Assembly: GCA_031002005.1 (NCBI GenBank)
Contig: JARYHS010006964.1
Coordinates: 2,976,001-3,040,000 of the forward strand
Reading direction: 5' to 3'
Length of the DNA stretch: 64,000 bases
Source: Vandiemenella viatica
Taxonomy: Eukaryota > Arthropoda > Insecta > Orthoptera > Morabidae
How positions within the stretch are numbered: position 1 is the stretch's first letter; every line of letters starts with the position of its first letter. The notes beneath the pieces are model-generated. The model was given only the letters and a program-made list of their open reading frames with translations. It had not been told where the DNA came from and ran no database searches. This document shows, piece after piece, positions 11,516 through 23,985 of this stretch. The translations under genes and the position numbers were made by a program.

Positions 11516-14500
11516 TCTGGGCTCATTCCATGCCAAATCACCCAAAATAAAATATTCAATGTGCTCATTAGGTCTCAGATTTTGTTCATATTTTTTATGT
11601 GAATAGATACCTAAGAGATATGACCATAGGAATTTTTTCAATTTTTTGTCTAAAAAATTGGCTTCAGGAAAAATATTTGAAATATGCACATTTCATGCGA
11701 TTCTTCCCACGATTGTGTTGGCATCAAATTGCATAAAATGTTGTAACTCTCTTATTTTTGGAACAACATACATCATTTTGGTATCAAATTAAAGATAATT
11801 ATTGATACATTCTAACTAAGTAATAATATTCACAAAAAAAATGTTATAAATTATTTTGGGAGCCCTCAAAGTGAAAATTTTGGTTTTTAAAAGTGTTGCA
11901 ATAAATTTGCAATAACAGGCAAGTACCAGCAAACAATATTTTAAATTTTAGCAATAGCTCTATATCAGTATGTGTTTTCAGCTGTAAAAAAATTAAAAGG
12001 GTGTTTTTTGTGGTTATTAAATAATGCAAGTTTATTTTTCTCTGCTGTTTAACGGTGATTATAATTTTTTAGCTGCTACTAGACCTTAAAAAAGGATTGA
12101 ATTTTAGAAACAAGATGAAACAATTTGATATTTAGGGAACATATGAATAGACAAGTAAACCTATGCCAAGCTATTAATTGTTTAACCACTTTATAACATA
12201 AAACTTTTAATTCATTGCACTGTACACCCCCAGAAAAATTACTTTGCATATGAAACATGAAGATTTAGAATAAAATATCATGTAACAGATGATGTTCCAA
12301 TGGATCAACATCCAAACGAAAATGTAAAATATTAATTAATTACATTTTAACATTTAATTCCTGTTGTATGGGTGCTGATTTATAAAATTGATTTAAGCCA
12401 TTATTTTAATCCAGAATGTATATGTTCTTCCTGAAATTAACGTTGATGCAGACACTGGTAATTCTTTCAGGAAGTATCCAAATATCTTTCTCAATATGTC
12501 TTTTCGAAAATTATCATCATTGCCATTACTGTCTGTTTATTTCTAGAAGTAAGCTCTACTTGGTAACATGACTAGTTCTAAAAATAGAATTTCCCCCTCC
12601 TTTCCCTAAATTTTCATTGCAAGCTCAAACACTTTTCAACCTGTTCTAACTTGTTGAAACATATTTCAACTGGTTCTAACTTGCTGAAACATATTTCAAC
12701 CTGTTCTAACTTGTTAGGTGAAGAGGTAAAACAAAGCACCTGCCCTGTCTCAGTGTTCAGCTGTATAGAAATATTGGGATAATGCTATAGTAGTAATTAA
12801 TTATCAGTATACAATCGTACTATTCATGTAGTACTGTAAATCCCTAAGTCTTTTAATCAACTGTATCATTTAAAAGTGAATTATATTTCAGTTTAAGTTT
12901 TGATAAAATGCAGCTTTCAATTTGTTTACAATTTCAAGAAATAACTAGTTTGCTACAGAAGCCAAAAAGGATAGTAAGTATTTGTGACTTTAAACCCACT
13001 GATATAGAACTGATCAGACTTAGAACAAAATTTTTGGACTTGCAATTCATATGTCATGATCATTTAAAACAGTTTTTGTCAACTTTTGAGAACAGACAGA
13101 GAATATGTTGTGATCCTTTTAGACGGCATACACAAAATGTCAGAAAAGGTATAAGATCAATTTCTTCATCATTTTCAAAGAAGTACCATGGTACTGAATT
13201 AGTACCTGCAAAAAGTTGTGCATATCTTGTAGAAAATCAGTTATAGCAAATAATACTGAAACTTATGAGAATATTAACATTTCATCAGACAGTGACTATG
13301 AACCAAATGAATAAGACAATTATTTTAGTAAAACGTGTTTCAACATCTCAAACATCTTTTAAAACTTCTGTTGGTAGTGACAATAAAGAAGATCTTATGG
13401 ATAGTTCCAGAAAAATTTTATGCAGTTATTTATGGAGAAAAATGATGGATAGAGAAAGTGCAACAATGTTCTTTGAATTTGAGGGATGCAAAAATTCAAT
13501 TCATACACGCTTGTGGACATTCAAAAACATTTATGTGGCCAACACCAAGTGACAGCTGTTGGGTACCTTTTGAAAACATTATACAAGAAGTAGCAGTGCC
13601 TCCATCAACTTCAGCATCAGGCAGAACATATGCCCTGGAAAAAGATATTCAACAATTAATTGTAGAATCAATTAATAACATTTTATAAATCAGCACCCAT
13701 ACAACAGGCATTAAATGTTAAAATGTAATTCTTTAATATTTTACATATTCTTTTGCATTTTGATCCATTGAGTCATCATCTGTTACAAGATATTTTATTG
13801 TAAACTTCATGTTTCACATTCAAAGTAATTCTTCTTGTAGTGTACAGTGCATTTGAATTAAAAGTTTCATTTTATAAAGTGGTTAAACAATTAATAGCTT
13901 GGCATAGGTTTACTTGTCTATTCATATGTTCCCTAAATATCAAATTGTTTCATCTTGTTTCTAAAATTCAATCCTTTTTTAAGGTCTAGTAGCAGCTAAA
14001 AAATTATAATCACCGTTAAACAGCAGAGAACAATAAACTTGCATTATTTAACAACCACAAAAAAACACCCTTTTAATTTTTTTACAGCTGAAAACACATG
14101 TTGAGATTGAGCATTTGTTAAAATTTAAATTATGTGTTTGCTGGTACTTGCCTATTATTGCAACACTTTTAAAAACAAAATTTTCATTTTGAGGGCTCCC
14201 AAAAATTTTTATAACAATTTGTTTGTGAATATTATTACTTAGTTAGAAAGTATCAATAATTAGCTTTAATTTGATACCAAAATGATGTATGTTGTTCCAA
14301 AAATAAGAGAGTTACAACATTTTATGCAATTTGATGCCAACACAATCATCGGAAGAATCGCATGAAATGTGCAAATTTCAAATATTTTTCCTGAAGCCAA
14401 TTTTTGAGATTAAAAATTGAAAAAATTACTATGGTTTTATCTCTTAAGTATCTATACATAGAAAAAATATGAAAAAAATCTGAGACCTAAGTGCACATGG

Positions 14501-14532
14501 CACTAGGTGATTTGGCGTGGAATGAGCCTCTG
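11516..14532. mobile_element. Long-TIR transposon (about 850-bp inverted repeats, 4-bp TSD)
   Basis: Termini GGCTCATTCCA (11,520) and its complement (ending 14,528) are flanked by TCTG on both sides (11,516-11,519 and 14,529-14,532). The inverted repeats span about 11,520-12,388 and 13,679-14,528. The core has ORF fragments on the plus strand at 12,908-13,246 (with CCDPFRRHTQNVRKGIRSI), 13,265-13,552 and 13,458-13,688 (ending ...STSASGRTYALEKDIQQL). A mirrored fragment near 12,410-12,480 encodes a similar STLISGRTYTF on the minus strand, so the element is itself an inverted duplication of a gene's 3' part. A 4-bp target fits Sola- or Chapaev-type elements, but I cannot assign the family. Confidence 0.7.
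12630..12716. repeat. 30-bp tandem repeat, three copies
   Basis: Three copies of a unit of about 30 bp with the core TTGAAACATATTTCAA... AACTTG, located in the core of the long-TIR element. The reverse counterpart is at 16,577-16,668. Confidence 0.7.
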
Positions 14533-14580
14533 GCAAAAAAAATCTTAATCCACGCGTACGAAGTCGCGGGTACGGGCTAG

Positions 14581-15388
14581 TACAAAATAATAAGAATGGG
14601 AATTACCACTGGAAAATGAAAAATTAATTATTTAAATGAAGTAATAAGTACAGACTGATGGTATCAAAATCACATTAACATTATTTATCAAGATTGTGTT
14701 AGAAAAGCAATTTAAATTAATTTAATTAATTGCAACTACAATTTCCCTACAAACCTGCTTATCTATTTGATGCATTTCCCTGTTTTATACAGCTTGTTTT
14801 TATATACTACCACTTTTGACAAATTTCTAGCATCAATTCAATAAAATAAATTACTTGCAAACTCTGTAAAATACCACACAGTTAAATGCAAATACATCAT
14901 AACAACATCTTCCATGTACACAGGAAACTGATGTATTTTGTAACATGGAATGTGGCTGCTTCACCAAGTAACTCTTTGTGGCAAATTATATTTCTGTTCT
15001 CATAGTTTGTGCACTGAAATATATCAATACTTAAAACATCATTTATTAAAATTGCAAAAATATGTGACAGTAATTTGCACCAACTATTTAGATTATTAAC
15101 TATTCGTACACTTTTATTACTAACGGTGTGGTCTATTATCCAAAACAGATTATAAATATTAAATTTTCTCAGGCAAGAACCCCATATACCAACTGCATTG
15201 TTAAGGTAAACTGACACTACCACTATAAATTTTACAGTAACAACCAACTGAAGAAAATAATTTGCAACTGTGTGTAGGGTCATACTGATATAAAAGTAAT
15301 TGTTAAGATCAAAGTATTCCTATTGAATTGACAATTAATATATAAAAAAGGATAAAAACTTTCTCTTCACTGCAAATTATATCCAACT
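14581..15388. other. AT-rich DNA between Helitron end and gap
   Basis: Very AT-rich sequence not duplicated elsewhere in the window. A 128-codon minus-strand frame (14,897-15,283) has no recognisable domain and a composition expected of AT-rich DNA. No gene is called. Confidence 0.4.
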
Positions 15389-16388
15389 NNNNNNNNNNNN
15401 NNNNNNNNNNNNNNNNNNNNNNNNNNNNNNNNNNNNNNNNNNNNNNNNNNNNNNNNNNNNNNNNNNNNNNNNNNNNNNNNNNNNNNNNNNNNNNNNNNNN
15501 NNNNNNNNNNNNNNNNNNNNNNNNNNNNNNNNNNNNNNNNNNNNNNNNNNNNNNNNNNNNNNNNNNNNNNNNNNNNNNNNNNNNNNNNNNNNNNNNNNNN
15601 NNNNNNNNNNNNNNNNNNNNNNNNNNNNNNNNNNNNNNNNNNNNNNNNNNNNNNNNNNNNNNNNNNNNNNNNNNNNNNNNNNNNNNNNNNNNNNNNNNNN
15701 NNNNNNNNNNNNNNNNNNNNNNNNNNNNNNNNNNNNNNNNNNNNNNNNNNNNNNNNNNNNNNNNNNNNNNNNNNNNNNNNNNNNNNNNNNNNNNNNNNNN
15801 NNNNNNNNNNNNNNNNNNNNNNNNNNNNNNNNNNNNNNNNNNNNNNNNNNNNNNNNNNNNNNNNNNNNNNNNNNNNNNNNNNNNNNNNNNNNNNNNNNNN
15901 NNNNNNNNNNNNNNNNNNNNNNNNNNNNNNNNNNNNNNNNNNNNNNNNNNNNNNNNNNNNNNNNNNNNNNNNNNNNNNNNNNNNNNNNNNNNNNNNNNNN
16001 NNNNNNNNNNNNNNNNNNNNNNNNNNNNNNNNNNNNNNNNNNNNNNNNNNNNNNNNNNNNNNNNNNNNNNNNNNNNNNNNNNNNNNNNNNNNNNNNNNNN
16101 NNNNNNNNNNNNNNNNNNNNNNNNNNNNNNNNNNNNNNNNNNNNNNNNNNNNNNNNNNNNNNNNNNNNNNNNNNNNNNNNNNNNNNNNNNNNNNNNNNNN
16201 NNNNNNNNNNNNNNNNNNNNNNNNNNNNNNNNNNNNNNNNNNNNNNNNNNNNNNNNNNNNNNNNNNNNNNNNNNNNNNNNNNNNNNNNNNNNNNNNNNNN
16301 NNNNNNNNNNNNNNNNNNNNNNNNNNNNNNNNNNNNNNNNNNNNNNNNNNNNNNNNNNNNNNNNNNNNNNNNNNNNNNNNNNNNNNNN
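15389..16388. other. Assembly gap (1,000 N)
   Basis: Exactly 1,000 unknown bases, the size used as a placeholder between contigs. It sits at the centre of the inverted duplication, so order and orientation across it are not supported by sequence. Any reading frame across it is meaningless. Confidence 0.97.
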
Positions 16389-18624
16389 TATCAAAACTTA
16401 AACTGAAATATAATTCACTTTTAAATGATACAGTTGATTAAAAGACTTAGGGATTTACAGAACTACATGAATAGTACGATTGTATACTGATAATTAATTA
16501 CTACTATAGCATTATCCCAATATTTCTATACAGGTGAACACTGAGACAGGGCAGGTGCTTTGTTTTACCTCTTCACCTAACAAGTTAGAACAGGTTGAAA
16601 TATGTTTCAGCAAGTTAGAACAGTTGAAATATGTTTCAACAAGTTAGAACAGGTTGAAAAGTGTTTGAGCTTGCAATAAAAATTTAGGGAAAGGAGGGGG
16701 AAATTCTATTTTTAGAACTAGTGATGTTACCAAGTAGAGCTTACTTCTGGAATTAAACAGACAGTAATGGCAATGATGATAATAATTTTCGAAAAGACAT
16801 ATTGAGAAAGATATTTGGATACTTCCTGAAAGAATTACCAGTGTCTGCATCAACGTTAATTTTGGGAAGAACATATACATTCTGGATTAAATAATGGCTG
16901 TAAATCAATTACAAACTTTTTATAAGTCAGCACCCATACAACAGAAATTAAATGTTAAAATGTAATTAATTAATATTTTTACATTTTCGTTTGGATGTTG
17001 ATCCATTTAAACATCATCTGTTACATGATATTTTATTCTAAACTTCATGTTTCACATTCAAAGTAATTTTTCTGGGAGTTACAGTGCAATGAATTAAAAG
17101 TTTTATTGTATAAAGTGGTTAAACAATGAATAGCTTGGCATAGGTTTACTTGTCTATTCATATGTTCCCTAAATATCAAATTGTTTCATCTTGTTTCTAA
17201 AATTCAATCCTTTTTTAAGGTCTAGTAGCAGCTAAAAAATTATAATCACCGTTAAACAGCAGAGAAAAATATACTTGCATTATTTAATAACCACAAAAAA
17301 CACCCTTTTAATTTTTTTTACAGTTGAAAACACATAATGATATAGAGCTATTGCTAAAATTTAAAATATGTATTTGCTGGTACTTGCCTGTTATTGTAAA
17401 TTTATTGCAACACTTTTAAAAACCAAAATTTTCACTTTGAGGGCTCCCAAAAAATTTTATAACAATTTTTTTGTGAATATTATTACTTAGTTAGAATGTA
17501 TCAATATTTATCTTTAATTTGATACCAAAATGATGTATGTTGTTCCAAAAATAAGGAGAGTTACAACATTTTATGCAATTTGATGCCAACACAATCGTGG
17601 GAAGAATCGCATGAAATGTGCATATTTCAAATATTTTTCCTGAAGCCAATTTTTTAGATAAAAAATTGAAAAAATTCCTATGGTCATATCTCTTAGGTAT
17701 CTATTCACATAAAAAATATGAACAAAATCTGAGACCTATGAGCACATTGAATATTTTATTTTGGGTGATTTGGCATGGAATGAGCCCAGAATTAAATATA
17801 GAAAGTTGCTAACGAAGGATTGGTCCCCAACAATATCGAGTAGGAATAATATGACAGGAAAGCTATCGCTATATCATTGTACCGTCGAACCTGTCTCTTG
17901 AAGAGAATCAATTTCCAACATATTTCTGTCACCATTCGATAAGGTCTAAAAATTTCGTGACTACAACTGTTAATCATACTGGAAAAATATCCTGTGCCCT
18001 TCATACAGATTTCCTTATAAAATTGCATCACAATGATATAGCCATTTAGTCGTCAAAACGTAACAAAAAGACAGAGACTTACTTCCGTATTTATAATAAT
18101 ATTACTGTGGTTCACACTCACACACTGACTGCGAACAACACCTGAGGGATCATTATAACGTAAAAAAGTGTACACCTACATCATTGCAAAACTACCTACG
18201 ATTTGCCTCGCATTGCACCCCTAACTTTCTAATATCTACAGTTTAACATTCAATCCGAATAACCTACGGCCCAGGCCTGACTCTTACAATGAAAAACAAT
18301 TTTTTAAAATCTTAGCCTCCACGGAGATTTGAACCGGAGACCACGACGTTCTTAAGCAAGCGCTTTAACCACTAAGCTGCCAGTCCACTATACCGAAACA
18401 CGGTACGGAAACGACCATATCCAACCTGTCTGTCTATCGCCATATTTCGAAGTTATGAGACGTGTTATTTATACAGATAATTTTTCAACCAAATGTAGAC
18501 AGTATTTTTCTCCTTGTTTCAAAGGATAAGTGTGCAAAGTTTCATTGAGATCGGATGAAAACTGTGGGTTTGTATGAAGAACAAAACAAACATACATACA
18601 TACATTCATCTTTATATATAAAGA
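16389..18624 (-). mobile_element. Helitron-like element, right copy, truncated by gap
   Basis: Minus-strand copy of the Helitron at 10,680-14,580. Its 5' terminus is at 18,624. It contains one TIR of the nested long-TIR element (outer end at about 17,788) and part of the core, then stops at the gap. The 30-bp triple repeat is at 16,577-16,668 and the tRNA-like segment at about 18,315-18,390. The 3' CTAG end is not present in this contig. Confidence 0.75.
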
Positions 18625-18639
18625 TTTATCTTATATATT

Positions 18640-18915
18640 TTGAGTGTTAAATTTCTCCCTCATCTCCTTTTGCAATTTTAAGAATTTTAATTCTAAAATC
18701 CTTCAGCCTTTTTGATAAATTATTCATCAATTCACTACGGTAAATTGTTCCAATTCCTGACACCCTTACCGACAAAGAAAATTTCCCCACTCGCTTATTC
18801 CTGAAATCGAGTACTAGCTTGTGATCATGGTCACCTTTTTCCACTCCGTTATTCATGAAATCGAGTGCCAGCTTGTGGTCATAGTCATCTCTTCCCTTAC
18901 ATGCACTATTCTAAT
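18640..18915 (-). pseudogene. LINE ORF2 C-terminal tail remnant (right copy)
   Basis: Reverse counterpart of 10,390-10,660 with the same in-frame 18-codon duplication and a few substitutions. It flanks the Helitron 5' terminus on one side and the private 1.7-kb insertion on the other. Confidence 0.7.
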
Positions 18916-18945
18916 TCTTTGACCAATATCCCTACAATCTCAGTC

Positions 18946-20673
18946 ACTGTCATCATGGAGGAAGGAATAATATGGAGACGACGCAAGAGACCTTTACCAC
19001 GCATGGGAGTGAAGCAGGCCGGCGGAGGAGTGGGGGGGCATGGCCGGAGTGGTGGGGGCTTGACTGCTTCCCAACAAACACGGGGAATATGTACAAACAC
19101 CGCAATCTGGTGATGGATTATTATGTAACTCGATGAGACAAATAAAAAATGAAGAATAAATTTTTTGATATCCTGCTTAGTTTTCGAGATATTCTGTCTC
19201 AAATGTGAAATGGTTTTGGTTGAAATTCAGAAGAAAAAATTATTCAAAGTCAAATTTTATGATGAATTTTTATTTAAAAAGACGAGACAAATAAAAAATA
19301 AAGAGTAAAATTTTTCGATATTTCACCTAGTCTCAAAAGTTGAGGTGTCTTGAGTTGAAATGCAGAAGAAAAATTTCGCAAAAGTCAAATTTAATGATGG
19401 ATTCTTATGTAACACGACGAAAAAACTCGATAATAAGGAATAAATGTTTTCGATATCTTGCTTAGTTTGGGGGATATACAACATCCAAATTGAGGGGTTT
19501 AGGTTTGGATGCAGGCTGGACCAAAAATTAATTCTGTCAAAGCCACAATGATTACATGGTTGACATGCAGAATGGATATTTCAGTTTTATTACTACCACT
19601 TGTGGTTAGTCTGAAATGTGTCCTAGACCAGAAAAAAAGTAAGAGGAACCCACTCTAGGGATGAGCAACCCAGACATTTTGTAGGCTGGTACCAGAAATA
19701 AAATGTTTACTCAGTCACCTTAATGAACATTCTCTTGATCAAGATGTGTTGTCTAATTTCACAGCCCTACTTATTAGGACAATTGTAAAAAAATTATCTC
19801 TCACTTAGATTTAGATACGGGGGGGGGGGGGGGGAGAATGTTGTACAAAAAAAAAAAGAGACTAAATTAGAAACACATTCCCCAAATTGATTTTGTTCAA
19901 AGGCCAATAACTTCTTTATTTATGAAGCCCATTTTTATTTCTGCATGAACCTGTTTCGACATAAATAGATGAGAAAGATTTCAAAATCGGTAAAAATAGG
20001 TATAGACGTATTTACAAATAGAAACAAGTCTTATATGAAGCTTTAAAAATAACCTAAGTCAATGGCCTGAAATAGCTATTTAAAAAATTAATAAAACTCA
20101 CAGCTTCTCACATAACAGTTAATTTCATCATCCATTGTCAGTATAATCAGCAACGTGACGAAAGAAATCGTAATAGTAAATTCACTGAATCGCGAAGTAA
20201 AACACGTCCCTTTAAATCTCATTTTAAACACTCGTTAAAAAAATAATGCTAGTCTATTATGTGCAAAATAGCAAGTTTGCTGATTTTCTACACTACACCA
20301 AGAAAAATTTGAGAACAAAGTCATCCCATTGAGAGCTATGACTAAATATTTATAGACGTGCTGCAAAGTTTGCGGTGTCTACCGCTCACTTCAACAACGA
20401 TAATTACAATTCAACTTACTTATGAAATGATATTCCAGGTTCTTTCCTGTCTGGCCTATTTGTGCAACCGTACGCAACACAAGCTGGCATTTTTAAACAC
20501 TTATACACAATACTAAATGAAATAATCACTGCATCTACCACAATGTGAACACCTTAATTGTTGGGAAGCGCCATATGGTCGCTGCCGGTGCTGCCACCAT
20601 GCGGGAGAGTTTAGTGTTTGCTTCACCGATTTAACGTTACTTCTCCTCCATATAATTCCTTCCTCCATGACTG
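18946..20673. mobile_element. Non-autonomous TIR transposon present only in right arm
   Basis: The element spans 18,950-20,669 and is flanked by ACTG (18,946-18,949 and 20,670-20,673). The left arm has one ACTG/CAGT at the empty site near 10,354. Terminal inverted repeats share CATGGAGGAAGGAAT, offset by four bases at the left end. No transposase is visible. It contains a GC-rich patch (19,000-19,070), degenerate tandem repeats of about 130 bp (19,118-19,545) and a long G run (19,818-19,833). A 4-bp target narrows the superfamily but does not decide it. Confidence 0.75.
19118..19545. repeat. Degenerate tandem repeat of about 130 bp, three units
   Basis: Three diverged units share GAGACAAATAAAAAAT, then a CGATAT(C/T)T motif, then GCAGAAGAAAAA and AAAGTCAAATTT blocks at similar spacing. 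Located inside the right-arm-specific transposon. Confidence 0.6.
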
Positions 20674-22528
20674 ACATGGGTCTTATACACTCTGACCAGT
20701 GACTTGTGTTTCTGAAGGACTGAATTCTTCATATAACATCTTTATCCTTCTGTTAGGTGTAAAGTTGTAGTACTGTGTGTCGCTTTTAACCAGATGTTCT
20801 TCTGCCACAATTATCTCTTTGACCCACTTAACATTTGTTTCATTTATTTAATTATTGTTGTTCATCTGACATGCTTTGTTTATTTTATCTGTATTACTAT
20901 CTACAAAACTTTCATAACTATGTGTGTATTAAATTGAATTAACTTTTTATAAGTTTTCTCCAATGTTTGTTCATCTTCATGTGCGAAAGCAATTGACCGT
21001 CAACAAATGGCGACTAACCGGTTCGTTGAGAGAGATTTGCATAGTTTGTGTGCGAGGCAAATCGGAGTCAACTAAGTGATTGGCCTTGGTTGAGAATTGT
21101 TCTGCTGGCGTAACATCAAAAGATTTGCGTTTGGTTGGCCCTTGTATAGATGCCGAACCAACATAGATTATTTTATTAATGTGTGTTAGTTTTATTAATT
21201 AGTTATTTGACTTGCCTAATGGTGTTTACCCCCTAATTATTGTGTTTAAAATCATTGGAGTAAGGAATGTGATGGCATTATAAAACTGGTAATTTTTATA
21301 GTAAATAGAACATTTTTTGTACCTTACAAACTGATTATTTAAAGAAAAATTAAAGGGATTAGACGCTTGCAGGGAATTAAGTTACTTTTACGTAGTTACT
21401 GTGCAAAATGTGAAGGAAAAAATGGAATTTTTGTTGATATATTTTCGCCAGGAAAGGCAATGAGATGAAAGCAAATACAAAACTGGGAGTGGTGCTGATG
21501 AAGTATACAAAATAACATTGTTTCTTTTAGCAGTGTAGGCTTCTTGCAGGATATATCTTACTTATCAATTTTTTAATAAAAAACGTTCTCTTCTTTGACA
21601 TCTTTTGGAACCACAATATTGAAAAGAGAGGTTATTTGCCAACGTATTTTTTAAATTAATTTTTTGATCAGCTTTTTACAGTAAAATAAATTCTGTTCCT
21701 GGGAAACTAATAAATTCCCTTCTTCCCTCATGAGATCGGCTTGTTAAATTATAGTTCAAACATTACTTATTAATTTATAATATAAAATGCTAGCGATCTG
21801 GACGAGTTTTCGAAGTCAACTGCGATTCCACATGGCTGAATCCATTGGCTCCAACCCTTTCGTTTGATGAGGACGAGAGGCCGAATGCCAACGCATTGGC
21901 CACCAACGTTCATCCCAAGAAATTGGTTGTTGTTTGTTGACCTTGTGTACGCGCCTTTACTAAGCAATTATTCTAAGCCATATTTGTTCCCCATATCCCA
22001 AACGGTCTGTTGGCTTCATGTTACTTACAACCCCTATAATGTTCTTTTTCCCTGCTTCCACTCAGGCTTAATGATGTATCTAAACACATTATATCATGGT
22101 TTACCATGTGTTCAACTCACTATGAAAATTAGATGTAAGCTACAAAGTTTGTGTCCCTTGTAATTCTATAAGAATCATCTTAACAATTCGTTGTCTACTT
22201 TCTTAGTGTTTTTTCAACCTTTTGGAGATTTCTTGAAATCCTGTCATGTAAGCTTTTATAATTATTTTTGCTGTGAGATAACTTCACCCCTCTCCAGATC
22301 TGTTGTTCAGTACAGGCCAACCAACTGTCCCAGAAAAATAAAACACAAAACATATGTCCTAGGCAAGAGAATCTGAAACAGGATGAGAAAATTGTGTAAA
22401 CGGATTATTAATATGGCAGCTCTGAATATTAAGTGTTTGGGAACATAATGGCTAGACGTTTTCGGTGTGATGGGGAGATTGAAAATTTAAAAAAGAGAGA
22501 AAAAAGTAATGTGGCTATAGGACAGCAG
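20674..22528. other. Unannotated stretch shared by both arms
   Basis: Reverse counterpart of about 8,505-10,354. It has only short ORFs on both strands with no recognised domain. Nothing more can be supported. Confidence 0.4.
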
Positions 22529-22739
22529 GTACACATTTTATCATTTTTATTGGCCGCCGCTGAAAAATTCTATCACTCGTATCTTGCACAATCCTACATC
22601 AATGTCATCCCAGGAAACAGTATACTGACGAGCCAGAATTGCGTTACTGTTTCCTAGGATGACGTTGATGTAGGATTGTGCAAGATAAAAGTGATAGAAT
22701 TTTTCAGCTGCGTCCAGGAATAATGATAAAGTGTGTACA
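22529..22739. repeat. Small near-perfect palindrome / foldback MITE (right copy)
   Basis: Counterpart of 8,290-8,504 with arms of about 100 bp. Differences between the copies are scattered over both arms, yet most of the stem pairing is kept in each. Confidence 0.8.
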
Positions 22740-22835
22740 TTTCTATAGAATTATAAGTTAAGGTGATTGATCAAAGAGATGTGTATTAATAATAATACAT
22801 CATATATTGGAAAAAAAGTGTAAAATGATAGCGAG

Positions 22836-23225
22836 AAATCAATGAGATGGTATATCTTCAGAACTGAGGAAAACTCGGATCTATGTTTTAATAGAGGGAG
22901 TGAGAAAATGCTTTCCACATACAATATAATGCGGATAATAAAAGCAAAGATGAATTTTACCAGAATGTGATTAAGTTTTCTGAATTACGTTAACCTGTGA
23001 GACTTTGATGGTCATGCAGGAGCAGCGCAAAACAATAATGTGCTACGTGAGTGGAGACTGCTCCTGTGTAATGTTGCAACGGATCCTTAAAGGGTGACCA
23101 ACAAGATGGTGTCAGGAAAACTACAGTGTTCCGATAGCTCACTTTTTCTTAAACAGGTATTTTCTTCATGATTAATTGACTTTCTCGTTATGCCGCGTTG
23201 TTTATTTCATTACCTGAGATCTTAA
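22836..23225. other. Unannotated stretch absent from left arm
   Basis: The first part of the DNA missing from the left arm. The left-arm junction corresponds to GCGAG at 22,831-22,835. No coding sequence or repeat is recognised. Confidence 0.4.
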
Positions 23226-23425
23226 GAGGTGGAAAGGACTGGGAGCAAGGAAAGGGAAGGAATTCTGCCATGTCCTTTTAAAGGAACTGTTTTGGTAATC
23301 ACATGGAATGATATGCGGAAACCATAGAAAACCAAAATCTTGATGGTTGGGCAGGGATTCAAACCCTCATCCACCCGAATGTGAGGCCAGAGTGTTACTG
23401 CTCATCCACCACGTTCGATTTTCGT
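23226..23425 (-). mobile_element. Diverged tRNA-derived SINE
   Basis: Minus-strand, strongly diverged member of the SINE family at 6,461-6,693. It keeps the B-box region (complement of GGGATTCAAACCC), the fragment around GGAATTC, and the CGAATGTGAGGCCAGAGTG region of the head. No clear target duplication. Confidence 0.6.
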
Positions 23426-23611
23426 TAGGTATCGCGTGTCTTCTGTTGCCTGCTGTGACTGTCTCAACTGATCTGCCGCTTATATGCCTGGAAGCAGAGC
23501 GCCTGGCTTTGGTCCGCAGCCAATACGCTTGCCTGATTTGATTCCACTGGAAGCGATTGGCTTAATTCGCGGATCTCTACAAAATCATTCCTACATTATT
23601 GATTACCTGTC

Positions 23612-23985
23612 GTGATAATCGTGCTGCAAACCACGTATTCTTGGACGGATATCGGTCACAGAACTAGCAATAGTGCATGGAAGGGGAAAGGCGACCATGA
23701 AAATCTTGCACTCGATATCATGGATAAGGGGTTGGAAAGTTTTTCTTTTGTTGGTAAGGGTGTAATGGATTGGAACAAACTGCAAAGTGTAGTGATGAAT
23801 AGTTTTCCAAGAACGCTTAAGGAATTTAGAATTAAAATTTGTAAACCATAATAATAAATGGGGGAGGAATTTAACATTCCAATTATAAAACAAAATTTTA
23901 AAAATATGTATATAAAAGAGGGGTAAATGGATCACAGGGGGAATTGCCAGCGGAGTGTTGGCTCCATCGCAATTAAAATTGATAA
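23612..23985 (+). pseudogene. 5'-truncated Jockey-like LINE tail
   Basis: It encodes the C-terminal block SAWKGKGDHENLALDIMDKG...SFVGKG and LKEFRIKICK, parallel to the end of the LINE at 24,770-26,950. It is followed by a similar 3' tail (GAATTGCCAGCGGAG... CATCGCAATTAAAATT). The rest of the ORF is missing. Confidence 0.7.

Larger units (their letters stand above)
1..12905. repeat. Left arm of large inverted duplication (contig A)
   Basis: Read as reverse complement, this stretch matches 16,389-35,508 in the same order: Tc1 relic, zinc-finger exon 1, hAT, SINE, RTE-like LINE, small palindrome, LINE tail, Helitron. Hand-compared segments differ by roughly 2-6%. Differences include a 1,468-bp MITE present only here (4,903-6,370), a 5,892-bp deletion here at 8,194-8,198, and a 1,720-bp insertion present only in the other arm. 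The match continues to base 1, so the arm runs off the left edge. It may be a true palindrome arm or an allelic contig placed in inverted orientation. Confidence 0.9.
10680..14580 (+). mobile_element. Helitron-like element carrying a nested long-TIR transposon
   Basis: The 5' end is TCTTTATATATAAAG at 10,680, preceded by A. The 3' end at 14,549-14,580 contains CCACGCGTACGAAGTCGCGG and closes with CTAG, followed by T. These match the well-known arthropod non-autonomous Helitron termini (TC start, CTAG end, insertion between A and T, no target duplication). Without the nested element at 11,520-14,528 it would be about 0.9 kb, with no Rep/helicase gene. It inserted just after the LINE remnant at 10,660. 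A tRNA-like segment lies at 10,918-10,990. Confidence 0.75.

Noticed and set aside
14897..15283. 128-codon minus-strand ORF next to the first gap
   Set aside because: AT-rich composition, no recognisable domain, no splice or repeat context to support a gene.
15309..16394. Frames reading through the N runs (also 44,494-45,684)
   Set aside because: They are artefacts of translating unknown bases.
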